Source: Tateyamaria sp. ANG-S1
GTDB lineage: Bacteria; Pseudomonadota; Alphaproteobacteria; Rhodobacterales; Rhodobacteraceae
DNA length: 64,000 nt
Direction of reading: 5' to 3'
NCBI RefSeq assembly: GCF_000814025.1
Contig: NZ_JWLL01000006.1
Coordinates: 372,001-436,000, forward strand
Shown: positions 25,780 to 35,981 of the stretch, piece by piece
How the letters are laid out: each line of letters begins with the position of its first letter
Position numbering within the stretch: position 1 is the first letter of the stretch
Position numbers and translations under genes: made by a program
Notes under the pieces: generated by a model
What the model saw: the letters and a program-made list of their open reading frames with translations, nothing else
Databases searched by the model: none
Told to the model about the DNA's origin: nothing

Positions 25780-27311
25780 ACCTCGCTCTTGCTCCGAAAC
25801 CGTCAGATCCGGCCGTCGATCGTATTCTGAAGATCGCCATCATCGCTGTGGGCGGACAGGGCGGCGGTGTGCTGACCAATTGGATCGAAAGTCTGGCCCG
25901 TGCCGAAGGCTATGCCTGTCAGGCGACCTCGGTCGCTGGCGTGGCACAGCGGACAGGTGCCACAATCTATTACATTGAGATGATGCCCGCATCAGATCGG
26001 ACGCCTGTATTCTCACTCGCCCCGGCGCAGGGTGATGTGGACGTCGTGATTGCCGCAGAAATGATGGAGGTCGGTCGCGCGGTCATGCGCGGTTTCGTGA
26101 CCCCTGATCGTACTGTTCTCATCGGATCGACGCACAGGGCGCTTGCAGTATCGGAGAAAACCGCACCGGGTGACGGTATTGCAAAATCTGACGAGGTCCG
26201 GGCCGCCGCTGAGGTCGCTGCGCAGACATTGATTTTGGCGGATATGGACCGGTTGGCGGTCGAGCAAGGATCAGTTATTTCCTCCAGCCTTTTCGGGGCT
26301 TTGGCAGGGGCAGGCGTGTTGCCTTTTGCGCGTGACGCTTTTGAGGAAGCGATCCGGAGAAGCGGTAAGGGTGTGGATGCTTCCTTGCGGGCGTTCAGCG
26401 CAGGATTTGACGCGGCAGTTACCGGCGTGCCTGCGGCGGAGGTGCCCTATGCGCCGCCTAAAAGGAAAATGATTGGCCCGCCAGCGCTGATCCGTGAATG
26501 GCAGGGTCTCGAAAAACGTCTCGAAAACATGCCAGCGTCAGTACAGTCTATTGCGCAGGCTGGGCTCAAGAAAGTGATCGACTTTCAGGACGTGGCCTAC
26601 GGCGCGCTTTATCTGGACCGGCTGTCCGAGGTTCACGCGCAAGATAGCTCGGATCACATGTGGGAGCTGACCCAGACAGCCGCCAAATACATCGCCAACG
26701 CGATGGTCTACGACGATATTTTTCGTGTTGCCGATCTGAAAACAAGAAGCTCTCGCTTTCAGCGCATTCACGAGGAGATGGGGACGTCTGACGACAAAGT
26801 GCTGGAGTTGACGGAGTTCTTTCACCCGCGTGCCGAAGAAGTCGTTAGCCTCTTTCCCGCCAAAATGGGCGCGCGGTGGGAGGCGAGCGCAAGACGGATG
26901 GCACTGCTGAACCGTCTCTTTTCCAAGGGGCGTCGATTGAGAACACACAGTCTACGTGCTTTTCTCATGCTGCATATCCTGGGCGGCATGAAGCGCTATC
27001 GTTTGCGAACGCTGCGGCACTCGGTTGAAGTGAAACACCTGGAAGATTGGTTTAAGGCTTGCATGCAGGTGCGCGCAGAAGACTACGCGCTCGCGGTCGA
27101 ATTATTCAAAAACCGGCGGCTGATCAAAGGGTACTCCGACACCCACGCGCGCAGTATTACAAAGTTCGCCAAAGTCATGTCCACCGCGGAGCTTCTTAAA
27201 GGTCGCGACGACGCTGCCGAGTGGGTCGCGCGTCTGCGCGAGGCCGCGCTACAGGATCCGGATGAGAAAGCGCTCGACGGGGCGATTGCTACGGTAAAGA
27301 GCTTTGTGTGA
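25776..27311 (+). CDS. indolepyruvate oxidoreductase-like beta subunit with C-terminal extension
   Basis: The 511-residue protein begins with the POR-gamma type domain: IAIIAVGGQGGGVLTNWIES, then ATSVAGVAQRTGATIYYIEM. Residues beyond about 200 form an extra helical domain (DUF6537-like by length and position) rich in Arg and Leu, absent from short archaeal IorB. It is translationally coupled to the alpha subunit, so the pair should form one complex. It lies at the end of the rightward operon. Confidence 0.85.
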   Translation: MNLALAPKPSDPAVDRILKIAIIAVGGQGGGVLTNWIESLARAEGYACQATSVAGVAQRTGATIYYIEMMPASDRTPVFSLAPAQGDVDVVIAAEMMEVGRAVMRGFVTPDRTVLIGSTHRALAVSEKTAPGDGIAKSDEVRAAAEVAAQTLILADMDRLAVEQGSVISSSLFGALAGAGVLPFARDAFEEAIRRSGKGVDASLRAFSAGFDAAVTGVPAAEVPYAPPKRKMIGPPALIREWQGLEKRLENMPASVQSIAQAGLKKVIDFQDVAYGALYLDRLSEVHAQDSSDHMWELTQTAAKYIANAMVYDDIFRVADLKTRSSRFQRIHEEMGTSDDKVLELTEFFHPRAEEVVSLFPAKMGARWEASARRMALLNRLFSKGRRLRTHSLRAFLMLHILGGMKRYRLRTLRHSVEVKHLEDWFKACMQVRAEDYALAVELFKNRRLIKGYSDTHARSITKFAKVMSTAELLKGRDDAAEWVARLREAALQDPDEKALDGAIATVKSFV

Positions 27312-27613
27312 TGGGCGACGACACTGCGGTGGATATGCGCGTCCAACCGAGCAATATCCGTATGTCCGATCTGCTCCGGGCACCGTGCTCGCGACGTCAC
27401 TTTACATGGTACTGAGAACACTTGCACATTTTCGTTGAATGTAGCCCGATAGGTTTCAATGCTGCAAGCCAGACACTTGATGCCCCGGTTGGGTGTTCGG
27501 GTGCGGCTAACGCAGTTATCTCAACACTCGGATACGGAAGCGCTTGAGTTTTTTGGCGTCAGACTGGACCGCGCGGCGGAGCATATCGCCGGCTGGTAAA
27601 AGGAGAACTGGGC
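27312..27613. other. 302-bp gap with a small ORF remnant (27459-27599)
   Basis: Nothing clearly functional. A 46-codon frame, 27459-27599 (+), ending FFGVRLDRAAEHIAGW, stops 14 nt before the DsbA-like pseudogene, and AAAAGGAGA lies between them. It looks like the 3' tail of a lost gene once upstream in that operon. I could not identify the family. Confidence 0.3.
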
Positions 27614-27880
27614 ATGCCCAGCATCACATATGTTTACGATCCCTTGTGCGGGTGGTGCTTCTGCCTTGTGCCTACATTGCGAGCCTTTGCAAAGGCACAT
27701 CCGGAAATCGAGATCAACGTGTTGCCCGGCGGTCTTGTGACTGGCAGTCGGGTCGGCCCGTACGGGCATATGCTGGATTAGATTACCAACGCCGCGCCGC
27801 GCATCACTGCGATCACCGGCCAGGCTTTGGGATAACCGTTCTTTGAGATGATGCTACGAGACCCGAGCCCATTGAGCATT
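27614..27880 (+). pseudogene. DsbA/FrnE-like thioredoxin-fold protein, truncated and with stops
   Basis: After AAAAGGAG the frame begins MPSITYVYDPLCGWCFCLVP, the N-terminal strand and CxxC-like motif (CGWC) of FrnE/DsbA-family oxidoreductases, and continues TLRAFAKAHPEIEINVLPGG. In-frame stops follow: TAG at 27779-27781 and TAA at 27833-27835. Similarity resumes between and after them. The frame then runs into LivM-like sequence near 27870, so the C-terminal two-thirds are missing. Broken by nonsense and deletion. Confidence 0.7.
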
Positions 27881-28631
27881 GCCGATTGCGGTGGGCTGGT
27901 TGGGTGCGGCTATGATCAGCGCGGCGGTCTCTTTCCTTGTTGGCGCGCTGACATTGCGATTGCGGGCCAACTACCTCGCTATTACCACCTTTGGCATCGC
28001 GATTGCCTTGCAGCTGTGTTTCCAGAATGTCGAGGTCCTGACCGGTGGCGTGTTTGGGGTGGGTTTCGTCCCCCGTGCCTTCGGGGACGTGCAGTCCAAT
28101 GCGCTGCTTTTCAATTATGCAAATCTGGCGCTCGCCGCGACGCTGGTTGTCGCGCTTTATCTGTTGCTTGAGCATCTTGCGTCTTCGCCCTGGGGGCGCG
28201 CGATGCGCGAGGACGAGACGGCGGCGCAGTCGTTGGGTAAGAATCCGGCTGCGCTGCGCCTGTAGGCCTTTACGTTGGGTGGTGGCATCATGGGCCTCGC
28301 CGGTGCAGTTCAGGCGCATTTCGTTGGCTTCATCTCACCACCAAATTACCTGCCCATGCTGACCTTTCAGGTCTGGGCGATGCTGATCGTGGGCGGATCA
28401 GGCAACAACAAGGGCGCGATCCTCGGGGCAGTGCTCGTATGGGCGATCTGGGCGCTGTCAGGCAGCCTGATTTCAGAAGTCTTTCCGGCAGACCAGCAGG
28501 CCCGTGCGGCCTCGCTTCAGATCGTAGTGATCGGTGTGATGCTCTGCCTGCTGCTGCTTTGGCGGCCACAGGGGCTGCTGCCCGAACGCCAGACAATCTC
28601 GAAACATCTGGGAGCGCGTCATGACACCTGA
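27879..28631 (+). pseudogene. livM: branched-chain amino acid ABC transporter permease (LivM-like), N-terminus deleted, in-frame TAG
   Basis: The frame shows LivM features: GALTLRLRANYLAITTFGIA, then WGRAMREDETAAQSLGKNPA, a TAG at 28263-28265, then AFTLGGGIMGLAGAVQAHFV and FQVWAMLIVGGSGNNKGAIL, followed by a normal C-terminal helix. The first hundred or so residues of a normal LivM are absent, replaced by the DsbA-like fragment. The stop at 28629 overlaps the start of the aldo/keto reductase frame. Apart from the TAG the remaining frame is clean, so the loss looks recent. Confidence 0.75.
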
Positions 28632-29586
28632 CCGAACGGATTTGACCCAAGAGCTGACGATCTCGCGTGTTCTCACCGGGCTCTGGTAGGTCGCGGATCA
28701 GGAGAAAGAGGGTCAGACCTCTGACCTCACCGCCGCTGCTGACGCCTTGCAGGACTATGCCAAGGCGGGCTTTGATACCTTTGACACGGCCGATCACTAT
28801 GGCAGTGCAGAACTCATTGCCGGTGAGGTTCTCAAACGGGAGCCGGAGGCGCGTGCCTTCACCAAATGGTGCCCGGAGCCCGGCCAGATGACAGCGGATG
28901 TCGTGCGGGCAGGCATTCAGGAGCGTTTGGATCGCCTCGGGGTGCAGTCTATCGACCTGCTGCAGTTCCATTAGTGGAGCTTTGAACATCCCGCCTGGCT
29001 GGACGCGCTGCAGGAGATGAAAAAGCTGCAGGACGCGGGGTTGATCAAAGCCATCGGCGTGACAGACTTCGACGCGGCTCATCTGGAGCTTGCGCTGGCC
29101 GAAGGCATCCCGCTCGTTTCCAACCAAGTGTCATTTTCCCTCATGGATCGCCGCGCCGCCGGTGAAATGGCCGATCTGTGCATGGCAAAGGGGATTAAGC
29201 TTCTGGCCTACGGGACGCTTTGCGGTGGCTTTTTGACGGATAAATCGCTGGGTCAGCCGCAGCCTGCGGACATCGCTGACTGGAACCCCACGAAATATAT
29301 GCGCTTTATCGAAACCGCTGGCGGATGGGACGCCTTTCAGACTGTGCTGCAGGCGGCCGCCCAGGTGGCGCGCAGGCATGGTGTATCGCTTTCGAACGTT
29401 GCCTCTCGCTGGGTGCTTGAGCAGCCCCATGTGGCCGGTGTGATCATCGGCGCCCGGCTGGGCGAGGCAGAGCATCGTGCGGACAATCTCAAGCTCTTTC
29501 AATTCAGCCTTGATTCCGACGACCACGCGCTGCTCGACGCGGCCTTTGCCCAAACCAAGCCGATCCCCCGGAGATTGCTGCGATGA
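28621..29586 (+). pseudogene. aldo/keto reductase with two in-frame TAG codons
   Basis: The frame reads through as a 300-residue-class aldo/keto reductase: ISRVLTGLW-TAG-VADQEKE, AGFDTFDTADHYGSAELIAG (catalytic Asp/Tyr region), RAFTKWCPEPG, IDLLQFH-TAG-WSFEHPAWL, IKAIGVTDFDAAHLELALAE and VAGVIIGARLGEAEHRADNL. The TAGs are at 28687-28689 and 28972-28974; single transitions from CAG and TGG would explain them. Everything else is intact. It overlaps LivM upstream and the Rid start downstream. The native function was probably NADPH-dependent carbonyl reduction. Confidence 0.8.
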
Positions 29587-29653
29587 ATACCGCCAGCCAC
29601 CCTTTCTGACGGCAAGCGGTGATCTGTCCCATCACCTGGAACAGATCCCATCC

Positions 29654-30076
29654 GTGCTGAAGGTGCAGACAGACGCACGGGGCCGACAATGGGCTTTCTC
29701 CGGTTCGAAGTGGGAGCCTATTGCGGGCTACTGTCGTGGAATGCGTGACGGCAACCGCATCGTCGTCTCGGGAACGACTGCGACCCACGCTCATGATCAC
29801 GATATCGCCCCCGGCAATGCCAGGGCACAAACGACCTATATCCTTGACAAGATCGCGGCCACGCTCACAGCCCTTGGTGCCGGGCTTGAAGATGTGATCC
29901 GAACACGAACCTACCTGACCGGGGAAGAAGACGCAGAAGCCGTCAGCCGTGCGCATTGCCGTGTCTTTGGAACGTATCCGCCCACAAATACCACCTATGT
30001 CGTTGGCAAGCTGGTTGGCGACTTCCGCGTCGAGATCGAGGCAGAAGCCCTGGTGGCCGACACAGGAGAGACTTGA
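29654..30076 (+). CDS. Rid family (YjgF/YER057c/UK114) protein, 5' end damaged or uncertain
   Basis: The frame contains a Rid domain: EPIAGYCRGMRDGNRIVVSG, LDKIAATLTALGAGLEDVIR, TRTYLTGEEDAEAVSRAHCR and DFRVEIEAEALV. The ATG at 29583 that overlaps the reductase stop gives only eight codons before TGA, in another frame; a one-base deletion near 29605 would explain this. GTG 29654 is a possible but weak start. The Arg that binds the imine carboxylate in RidA is not at its usual place (YPPTNTTYVVG), so it is not a classical RidA deaminase. It may be non-functional. Confidence 0.55.
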   Translation: MLKVQTDARGRQWAFSGSKWEPIAGYCRGMRDGNRIVVSGTTATHAHDHDIAPGNARAQTTYILDKIAATLTALGAGLEDVIRTRTYLTGEEDAEAVSRAHCRVFGTYPPTNTTYVVGKLVGDFRVEIEAEALVADTGET

Positions 30077-30077
30077 G

Positions 30078-30503
30078 ATGATCGAGAACCAAGACGAAAT
30101 GAACGCCGCGCGCGCCACCCTGACTGCATGGTTGGCCGCGTTCAATGGCAAGGACCTCGACGCGCTCTTTGCGCTTTATACACAGGACAGCGTCTACGCG
30201 AATGCCAAGGCACCGCTGAAACTGGGGTTGGACGCCGTGAAGCCCTGGTATGCGGGGTCGATCCCGAACCTCAAGGGACGGCTTTTGCACAAGGAAGAAG
30301 CGGCCTGGCAGTCCGGCAATCTCGCCGGAATTCTGGGGTCCTACTATTTTGAGCCGCCCACCGCAGAAGCAGGCACTGGCAAGGAAGGGTCCACAGGCCG
30401 CGTTTTCCTGCTGTTCCGCAAGGAAGACGGTGCATGGCGCATGGCATTTGACATGGATAACACGCCCGAAGACGTGTCACCTGATTGGTTGAAAGGCGCC
30501 TAG
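30078..30503 (+). CDS. SnoaL-like / NTF2-fold protein
   Basis: The 141-residue protein starts at ATG 30078 after AGGAGAGACTTGAG, one base behind the Rid stop. It has the NTF2-like pattern: ALTAWLAAFNGKDLDALFA-type first helix, LYTQDSVYANAKAPLKLGL, and a sheet-rich C-terminus with GRVFLLFRKEDGAWRMAFDM. SnoaL-like proteins are small isomerases, cyclases or ligand-binding proteins, often near aromatic-degradation genes. It looks intact although its upstream neighbours are decayed. The stop is TAG. Confidence 0.75.
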   Translation: MIENQDEMNAARATLTAWLAAFNGKDLDALFALYTQDSVYANAKAPLKLGLDAVKPWYAGSIPNLKGRLLHKEEAAWQSGNLAGILGSYYFEPPTAEAGTGKEGSTGRVFLLFRKEDGAWRMAFDMDNTPEDVSPDWLKGA

Positions 30504-30512
30504 CGAACGCTA

Positions 30513-30539
30513 TGTCAGCGCCCTGTCGCGGCGCTGACA
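30513..30539. terminator. hairpin between convergent genes
   Basis: TGTCAGCGCC at 30513-30522 pairs perfectly with GGCGCTGACA at 30530-30539 around a 7-nt loop. It lies between the SnoaL-like gene and kynureninase, which converge. No long T-run follows on either side, so termination is likely but not certain. Confidence 0.6.
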
Positions 30540-30551
30540 GTCTCGCGTGCC

Positions 30552-31754
30552 TCAGGTTACACGCGCTTTGCGCTTGTATTCGGGTGTATCCCAACGGCGG
30601 TTTTTCAGCACGTCCTCAAGCACATCGACTGCCGCAACGACATCATCATCGTCGATATAGAGTGGCGTAAAACCAAACCGCATGATGTTGGGTGCGCGGA
30701 AATCTCCGACAACACCGCGTGCGATAAGCGCCTGCATGGCGGCATAGCCATTCCCGAACGCGAAGGACACTTGGCTGCCACGCTCATTCGCGTTGCGTGG
30801 GCTGACCAGCGTAAGGTCGGGGCAGCGCGCCTCAACCTCTTTTATGAACAGATCACAAAGCCGGATCGACGCTGCGCGGATGTCGGTCATATCTACGTTG
30901 TCCCAAACAGACAGCGCGTGTTCCAGCGCGGTCATTTGCATCACAGGCGGTGTCCCCACACGCATGCGTCCGATCCCGGGGGCAGGGCGGTAGTCGGGTT
31001 CGAACGCAAAAGGCGCATCGTGGCCCAGCCAACCGGCAAGGGCTGCGTCCATCGTCTTTGCCACGTCGGTGCTTGCATAGATAAACGCCGGGGCACCCGG
31101 GCCGCCGTTGAGATACTTATAGGTGCATCCCACCGCAAATTCGCAGTTTGAGCCGACCAGGTCGACCGGAACCGCGCCTGCACTGTGGGCGAGGTCCCAC
31201 AGCATCACCGCACCAGCATCGTGTGCTGCCTTGGTGATGGCGTTCATGTCGTGCATGCGGCCCGTGCGGTAGTCAACTTGTGTGATCATGGCGACGGCCA
31301 CGGTGTCATCCATCGACATCGCGACATCCTCTGGGGCGACCACGCGCAGTTCATAGCCTTGGCCAAGTTGCTGGATGAGCCCTTGCGCCATGTAGAGGTC
31401 AGATGGGAAATTGCCGCTGTCGGAAAGGATCACCCGGCGGTTTGGGCGCATCTTCAGCGCGGCAGACAGCGCCTGGTACACCTTGACGGAAAGCGTATCA
31501 CCCATGGTCACGCTCCCCTCCGGCGCACCGATGAGACGTCCCACCATATTCCCGACCCGTTCTGGCTGCGCCATCCAGCCATCCCGGTTCCAGCCGGTGA
31601 TCAGGTGACTGCCCCATTCCTCGGAAACCATGGCGGCCAAACGCTCGTTTGTTCCTTTTGGCAGAGGGCCAAGCGAGTTGCCGTCGAGATAGATCATACC
31701 CTCGGGCAGGTGGAACTTCTCCTTCACGGGAAGGGTATAAACCGCGTCTTTCAT
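30552..31754 (-). CDS. kynU: kynureninase
   Basis: The 400-residue PLP fold-type I enzyme has [20 protein letters not shown] at the N-terminus, the cofactor Asp region [15 protein letters not shown] and the Schiff-base Lys in [17 protein letters not shown] (about residue 223). It cleaves L-kynurenine to anthranilate and alanine in the cytoplasm. Its ATG overlaps the TGA of the tryptophan dioxygenase gene, so the two are co-translated. Its product feeds the anthranilate-CoA ligase at 41433. Full length and intact. Confidence 0.95.
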   Translation of the reverse strand: MKDAVYTLPVKEKFHLPEGMIYLDGNSLGPLPKGTNERLAAMVSEEWGSHLITGWNRDGWMAQPERVGNMVGRLIGAPEGSVTMGDTLSVKVYQALSAALKMRPNRRVILSDSGNFPSDLYMAQGLIQQLGQGYELRVVAPEDVAMSMDDTVAVAMITQVDYRTGRMHDMNAITKAAHDAGAVMLWDLAHSAGAVPVDLVGSNCEFAVGCTYKYLNGGPGAPAFIYASTDVAKTMDAALAGWLGHDAPFAFEPDYRPAPGIGRMRVGTPPVMQMTALEHALSVWDNVDMTDIRAASIRLCDLFIKEVEARCPDLTLVSPRNANERGSQVSFAFGNGYAAMQALIARGVVGDFRAPNIMRFGFTPLYIDDDDVVAAVDVLEDVLKNRRWDTPEYKRKARVT

Positions 31755-32581
31755 AGCTGACCTCTCAGGTGCCAGAGTTCGGGGAACAGCTCGACCTCGA
31801 GCATTTTGCGAAGATATTTGACGCCGGACGTGCCGCCGGTCCCGCGTTTGAAGCCGATGATCCGTTCCACTGTTGTGACGTGGTTAAAGCGCCAACGGCG
31901 AAAGTAATCCTCGATATCGACCAGCTTTTCGGCCAGTTCGTAGAGTGACCAATACGTCTCCGGGTTCTCATAGACCGTCGTCCAGGCATCAATGACAGCC
32001 TGGTCCGCCTTATGCGGCTGATCCATTTTGTAGATGCCCGGATCAAGGGTTATGCCAAGACCGTTGGCCAGTTGATCGAGTGCCACATGGTACATGGATT
32101 TGCGCCGCATCTCTTGACCCAGCATGGTGTACAACTCCGGCCGGTGTTCATGAACCTTCATCATTGCAGCATTGCGGTTGCCGAAGATGAATTCGATCAG
32201 TCGGTACTGGTGTGACTGAAAGCCCGACGATTTGCCCAACTCATCGCGGAAGGCGGTGTATTCGCTTGGCGTCATGGTGCGCAGCACGTCCCACGCGCTG
32301 TTCAGCTGCTCAAAGATCCGTGCCACGCGTGCGAGTTTTTTGAAGGTGGGCGCGAATTGTCCGGCGGCGAGCTCTTCCCGCGCTATTGCTAACTCATGCA
32401 GGGCCAGTCGCATCCACAGCTCCGACGTCTGATGCTGGATGATAAAAAGCATCTCATCGTGGGCATTCGACTGGCGGTGCTGGGCCCCGAGGATCGGATC
32501 AAGCGCAAGGTAGTCGATATAAGACATGTCCTTGGCGAAAGACATCTGCGCGCCGTCGGAAGAGGGGTCATAGGCGGTCAT
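31751..32581 (-). CDS. kynA: tryptophan 2,3-dioxygenase
   Basis: The 276-residue heme dioxygenase has [20 protein letters not shown] (distal His region), [35 protein letters not shown] and the C-terminal [16 protein letters not shown]. It opens the indole ring of L-tryptophan to N-formylkynurenine. It overlaps both the GntR gene upstream and kynU downstream. No intact formamidase gene accompanies it, which leaves the second step of the pathway unassigned. Confidence 0.95.
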   Translation of the reverse strand: MTAYDPSSDGAQMSFAKDMSYIDYLALDPILGAQHRQSNAHDEMLFIIQHQTSELWMRLALHELAIAREELAAGQFAPTFKKLARVARIFEQLNSAWDVLRTMTPSEYTAFRDELGKSSGFQSHQYRLIEFIFGNRNAAMMKVHEHRPELYTMLGQEMRRKSMYHVALDQLANGLGITLDPGIYKMDQPHKADQAVIDAWTTVYENPETYWSLYELAEKLVDIEDYFRRWRFNHVTTVERIIGFKRGTGGTSGVKYLRKMLEVELFPELWHLRGQL

Positions 32582-33357
32582 AGCTGCATCTCCGGATCTG
32601 GGTGTCGCAGGATTTCGGCAACATGTGTGTTGGCGGGGACAAGTGTGCTCAGCTTTTGGAAGGCGTCGATCGACAAATTCACGTGGCGTTCCATGACCCT
32701 ACGCGCTGACGCGAGATCGCGGGCCATGGCTACGTCATACAGCGTGGTGTGGGGCGCGGCGGCAAGCGCGGCTGCGTAGATCTCGGCCGCTTGCGGTGCA
32801 GAGTCGGGATGGCTTTGCGACAGATCGCGCAGTCCGGTCTGGATGAAGGTCTGGTAGCGCAAAAGCTGATCGGTCAGTTGCCTGTGGAAATGTAGCATCC
32901 AAGGCGCATCCACATGGGCTATGAGTGCCATGTGGAATGCGGCATGGCGGCGGTTCCAAAGCGCAAGCTCCGCATCAGTGCCAAGAAGGGAAACCGGCTG
33001 CAGGGCGGAGAGCTGGTGATAGGCCCCTATGACACCCGCCTCCCACACATCGCTGCCTTGTTCCATGGCGCGCAGGAAAAGATCGCCCTCAATGGTACTT
33101 CGGCTCCGCTCCAGATCGAGAAGGTCCGTCAAAGACAATGCCGCGACGCGGAAGCCCTTGTTGTGTTCCATCTCCACGAGTTTCTCGGTGGTGAGCCGGT
33201 TGAGGCAGTCACGGATCGGGGTCACCCCGGTATTGTAGCGTTCCGACAAGCCGGGCAGGCGCAGCGCACTTCCCGGTGGTAGTGACAAAGCCAGGATGTC
33301 GCCTCGCATTTGCGCATAGAGCGCGTCTGACTTCGATGGTCGCTGATTCATGGCCAT
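32578..33357 (-). CDS. GntR family transcriptional regulator (FCD/FadR subfamily)
   Basis: The protein is about 259 residues with an N-terminal winged helix ([20 protein letters not shown], then [18 protein letters not shown]) and an all-helical FCD ligand domain with [11 protein letters not shown] and [16 protein letters not shown]-type metal-ligand His residues. It precedes kynA and kynU in one operon and is probably their autoregulated repressor, with the AATCATATATGATT palindrome at 33399 as operator. ATGs at 33357 and 33351 are both possible; an upstream GTG or ATG gives 267 residues. Confidence 0.9.
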   Translation of the reverse strand: MAMNQRPSKSDALYAQMRGDILALSLPPGSALRLPGLSERYNTGVTPIRDCLNRLTTEKLVEMEHNKGFRVAALSLTDLLDLERSRSTIEGDLFLRAMEQGSDVWEAGVIGAYHQLSALQPVSLLGTDAELALWNRRHAAFHMALIAHVDAPWMLHFHRQLTDQLLRYQTFIQTGLRDLSQSHPDSAPQAAEIYAAALAAAPHTTLYDVAMARDLASARRVMERHVNLSIDAFQKLSTLVPANTHVAEILRHPDPEMQL

Positions 33358-33398
33358 GTCTTTCTTCAGTGACACTAGCATCCATGTGTAATTCTGTA

Positions 33399-33412
33399 AA
33401 TCATATATGATT
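33399..33412. promoter_or_regulatory. 14-bp palindrome, candidate GntR operator
   Basis: AATCATATATGATT is a perfect palindrome about 45 bp upstream of the GntR start in an AT-rich stretch. FCD-type GntR proteins bind such short palindromes. Autoregulation of the kyn operon is inferred. Confidence 0.5.
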
Positions 33413-33547
33413 ATTTGTTTCGTGTTTAAGTTTGACTCTCTTCCAAAACCGTCCGCTACCCGCCTGAGGTCACGGGGTGTGTTAGATCAAAAGGGGTAGC
33501 TTGCTAGCGCGATTATAGGCACTGCCGGACCGGCGGAGCGCTTTCGT

Positions 33548-34616
<1,069 letters not shown>

Positions 34617-34620
<4 letters not shown>

Positions 34621-35846
34621 GCGAAAGCCTGAAGTCCTGTAATACCGCGTCCGAGTATAAGTGCATGAACGTCGTGGGTGCCTTCGTAGGTGTTCACGGC
34701 CTCCAGGTTCATAACGTGGCGGATCACGCCGTACTCGTCGCTGATACCGTTGCCGCCATGCATGTCACGCGCGTCTCGGGCCATGGTGAGCGCCTTACCG
34801 CAGTTATTGCGCTTCATCAGGCTGATGAGTTCCGCAGGCGCTGTGTGGTCGTCGAGCATCCGGCCAAGTTGCAGGGCACCCTGAAGGCCAAGGGCGATTT
34901 CAGTTTGCATATCGGCCAGCTTTTTCTGGATCAGTTGGGTTTGTGCCAGCGGCTTGCCAAACTGCTTGCGGTCAAGAGTATACTGTCGCGCCGCATGGAA
35001 ACACGCTTCTGCTGCACCCATCGCGCCCCAGGCGATGCCATAGCGCGCCCGGTTCAGACAGCCGAAAGGACCGGCAAGGCCGGACACCTGGGGAAGAAGG
35101 TTCTCTTCGGGTACAAAGACGTCATCCATCTGGATCATGCCAGTGATCGAAGCGCGGAGGGAGAATTTGCCTTCGATCTTTGGCGCGTTGAGGCCCTTCA
35201 TACCTTTTTCAAGAATGAAACCTTTGATTTTGCCATCATGTGCCTCGGACTTCGCCCACACCACGAACACGTCCGCAATCGGCGAATTGGTGATCCAGTT
35301 CTTGGCGCCAGAGATGCTGTAACCCCCATCCACGACTTTCGCGCGGGTGTTCATGCTTGCGGGGTCCGAACCGGCATCGGGTTCGGTCAGGCCGAAACAA
35401 CCAATCCACTCGCCGCTTGCGAGTTTGGGAAGGTATTTCTTGCGCTGGCCCTCGGTCCCGTAAGCATAGATTGGATGCATGACCAAAGAGCTTTGCACCG
35501 ACATTGCAGAGCGGTAGCCGCTGTCGACGCGCTCCACCTCACGCGCGATCAGGCCGTAGGACACATAGTTGGCGCCGACACCGCCGTACTCCTCCGGGAT
35601 CGTGGCCCCAAGCATTCCAATTGCGCCCATCTCAGCCATGATGTCGCGATCGAAAACTTCGTGGCGGTTCCCTTCAACCACCCTGCGCATCAGGCCATCC
35701 TGCGCGTAGGCATAGGCTGTGTCGCGGATCATACGCTCTTCTTCGGTCAGCTGCTGGTCCAGCAGAAAAGGGTCATCCCATGAAAGCGGCGCGGGCTTGG
35801 CGCGGGCCATTTCGGGACCAGTTTTCATAAGTGTCGGCGCATTCAT
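34617..35846 (-). CDS. gcdH: glutaryl-CoA dehydrogenase
   Basis: From the ATG at 35846 (preceded by AGGAG) the product is 409 residues. It has the acyl-CoA dehydrogenase fold with [19 protein letters not shown] and [17 protein letters not shown], and the glutaryl-CoA-specific C-terminus with catalytic Glu in [18 protein letters not shown]. It oxidises and decarboxylates glutaryl-CoA to crotonyl-CoA. It is divergent from the anthraniloyl-CoA operon and shares an inverted repeat with it, which suggests that this pathway ends in glutaryl-CoA or a close relative. That end product is inferred. Confidence 0.9.
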
Positions 35847-35896
35847 CGGTGCAACTCCTATCCTTGTCTGCGCGCAAACTATCGGCCCACCCATTT

Positions 35897-35927
35897 ATTT
35901 CAAGTATAAAATATTTGACCTTGAAAT
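35897..35927. promoter_or_regulatory. inverted repeat in the gcdH / anthraniloyl-CoA divergent promoter
   Basis: ATTTCAAG at 35897-35904 and CTTGAAAT at 35920-35927 are perfect 8-bp inverted arms around 15 nt. The site lies midway between the two divergent starts (35846 and 35982). It is a candidate operator for the MarR regulator encoded at 39004 in the rightward operon. Confidence 0.55.
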
Positions 35928-35981
35928 GTTTGGCGCTGAAACATATCGTCCGGATATGACTTCGAACGAGAGGCGTTTGGG

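Noticed and set aside
34665-35783. 372-codon forward frame opposite gcdH
   Set aside because: It is a shadow of the well-supported glutaryl-CoA dehydrogenase gene, a high-GC codon artefact.
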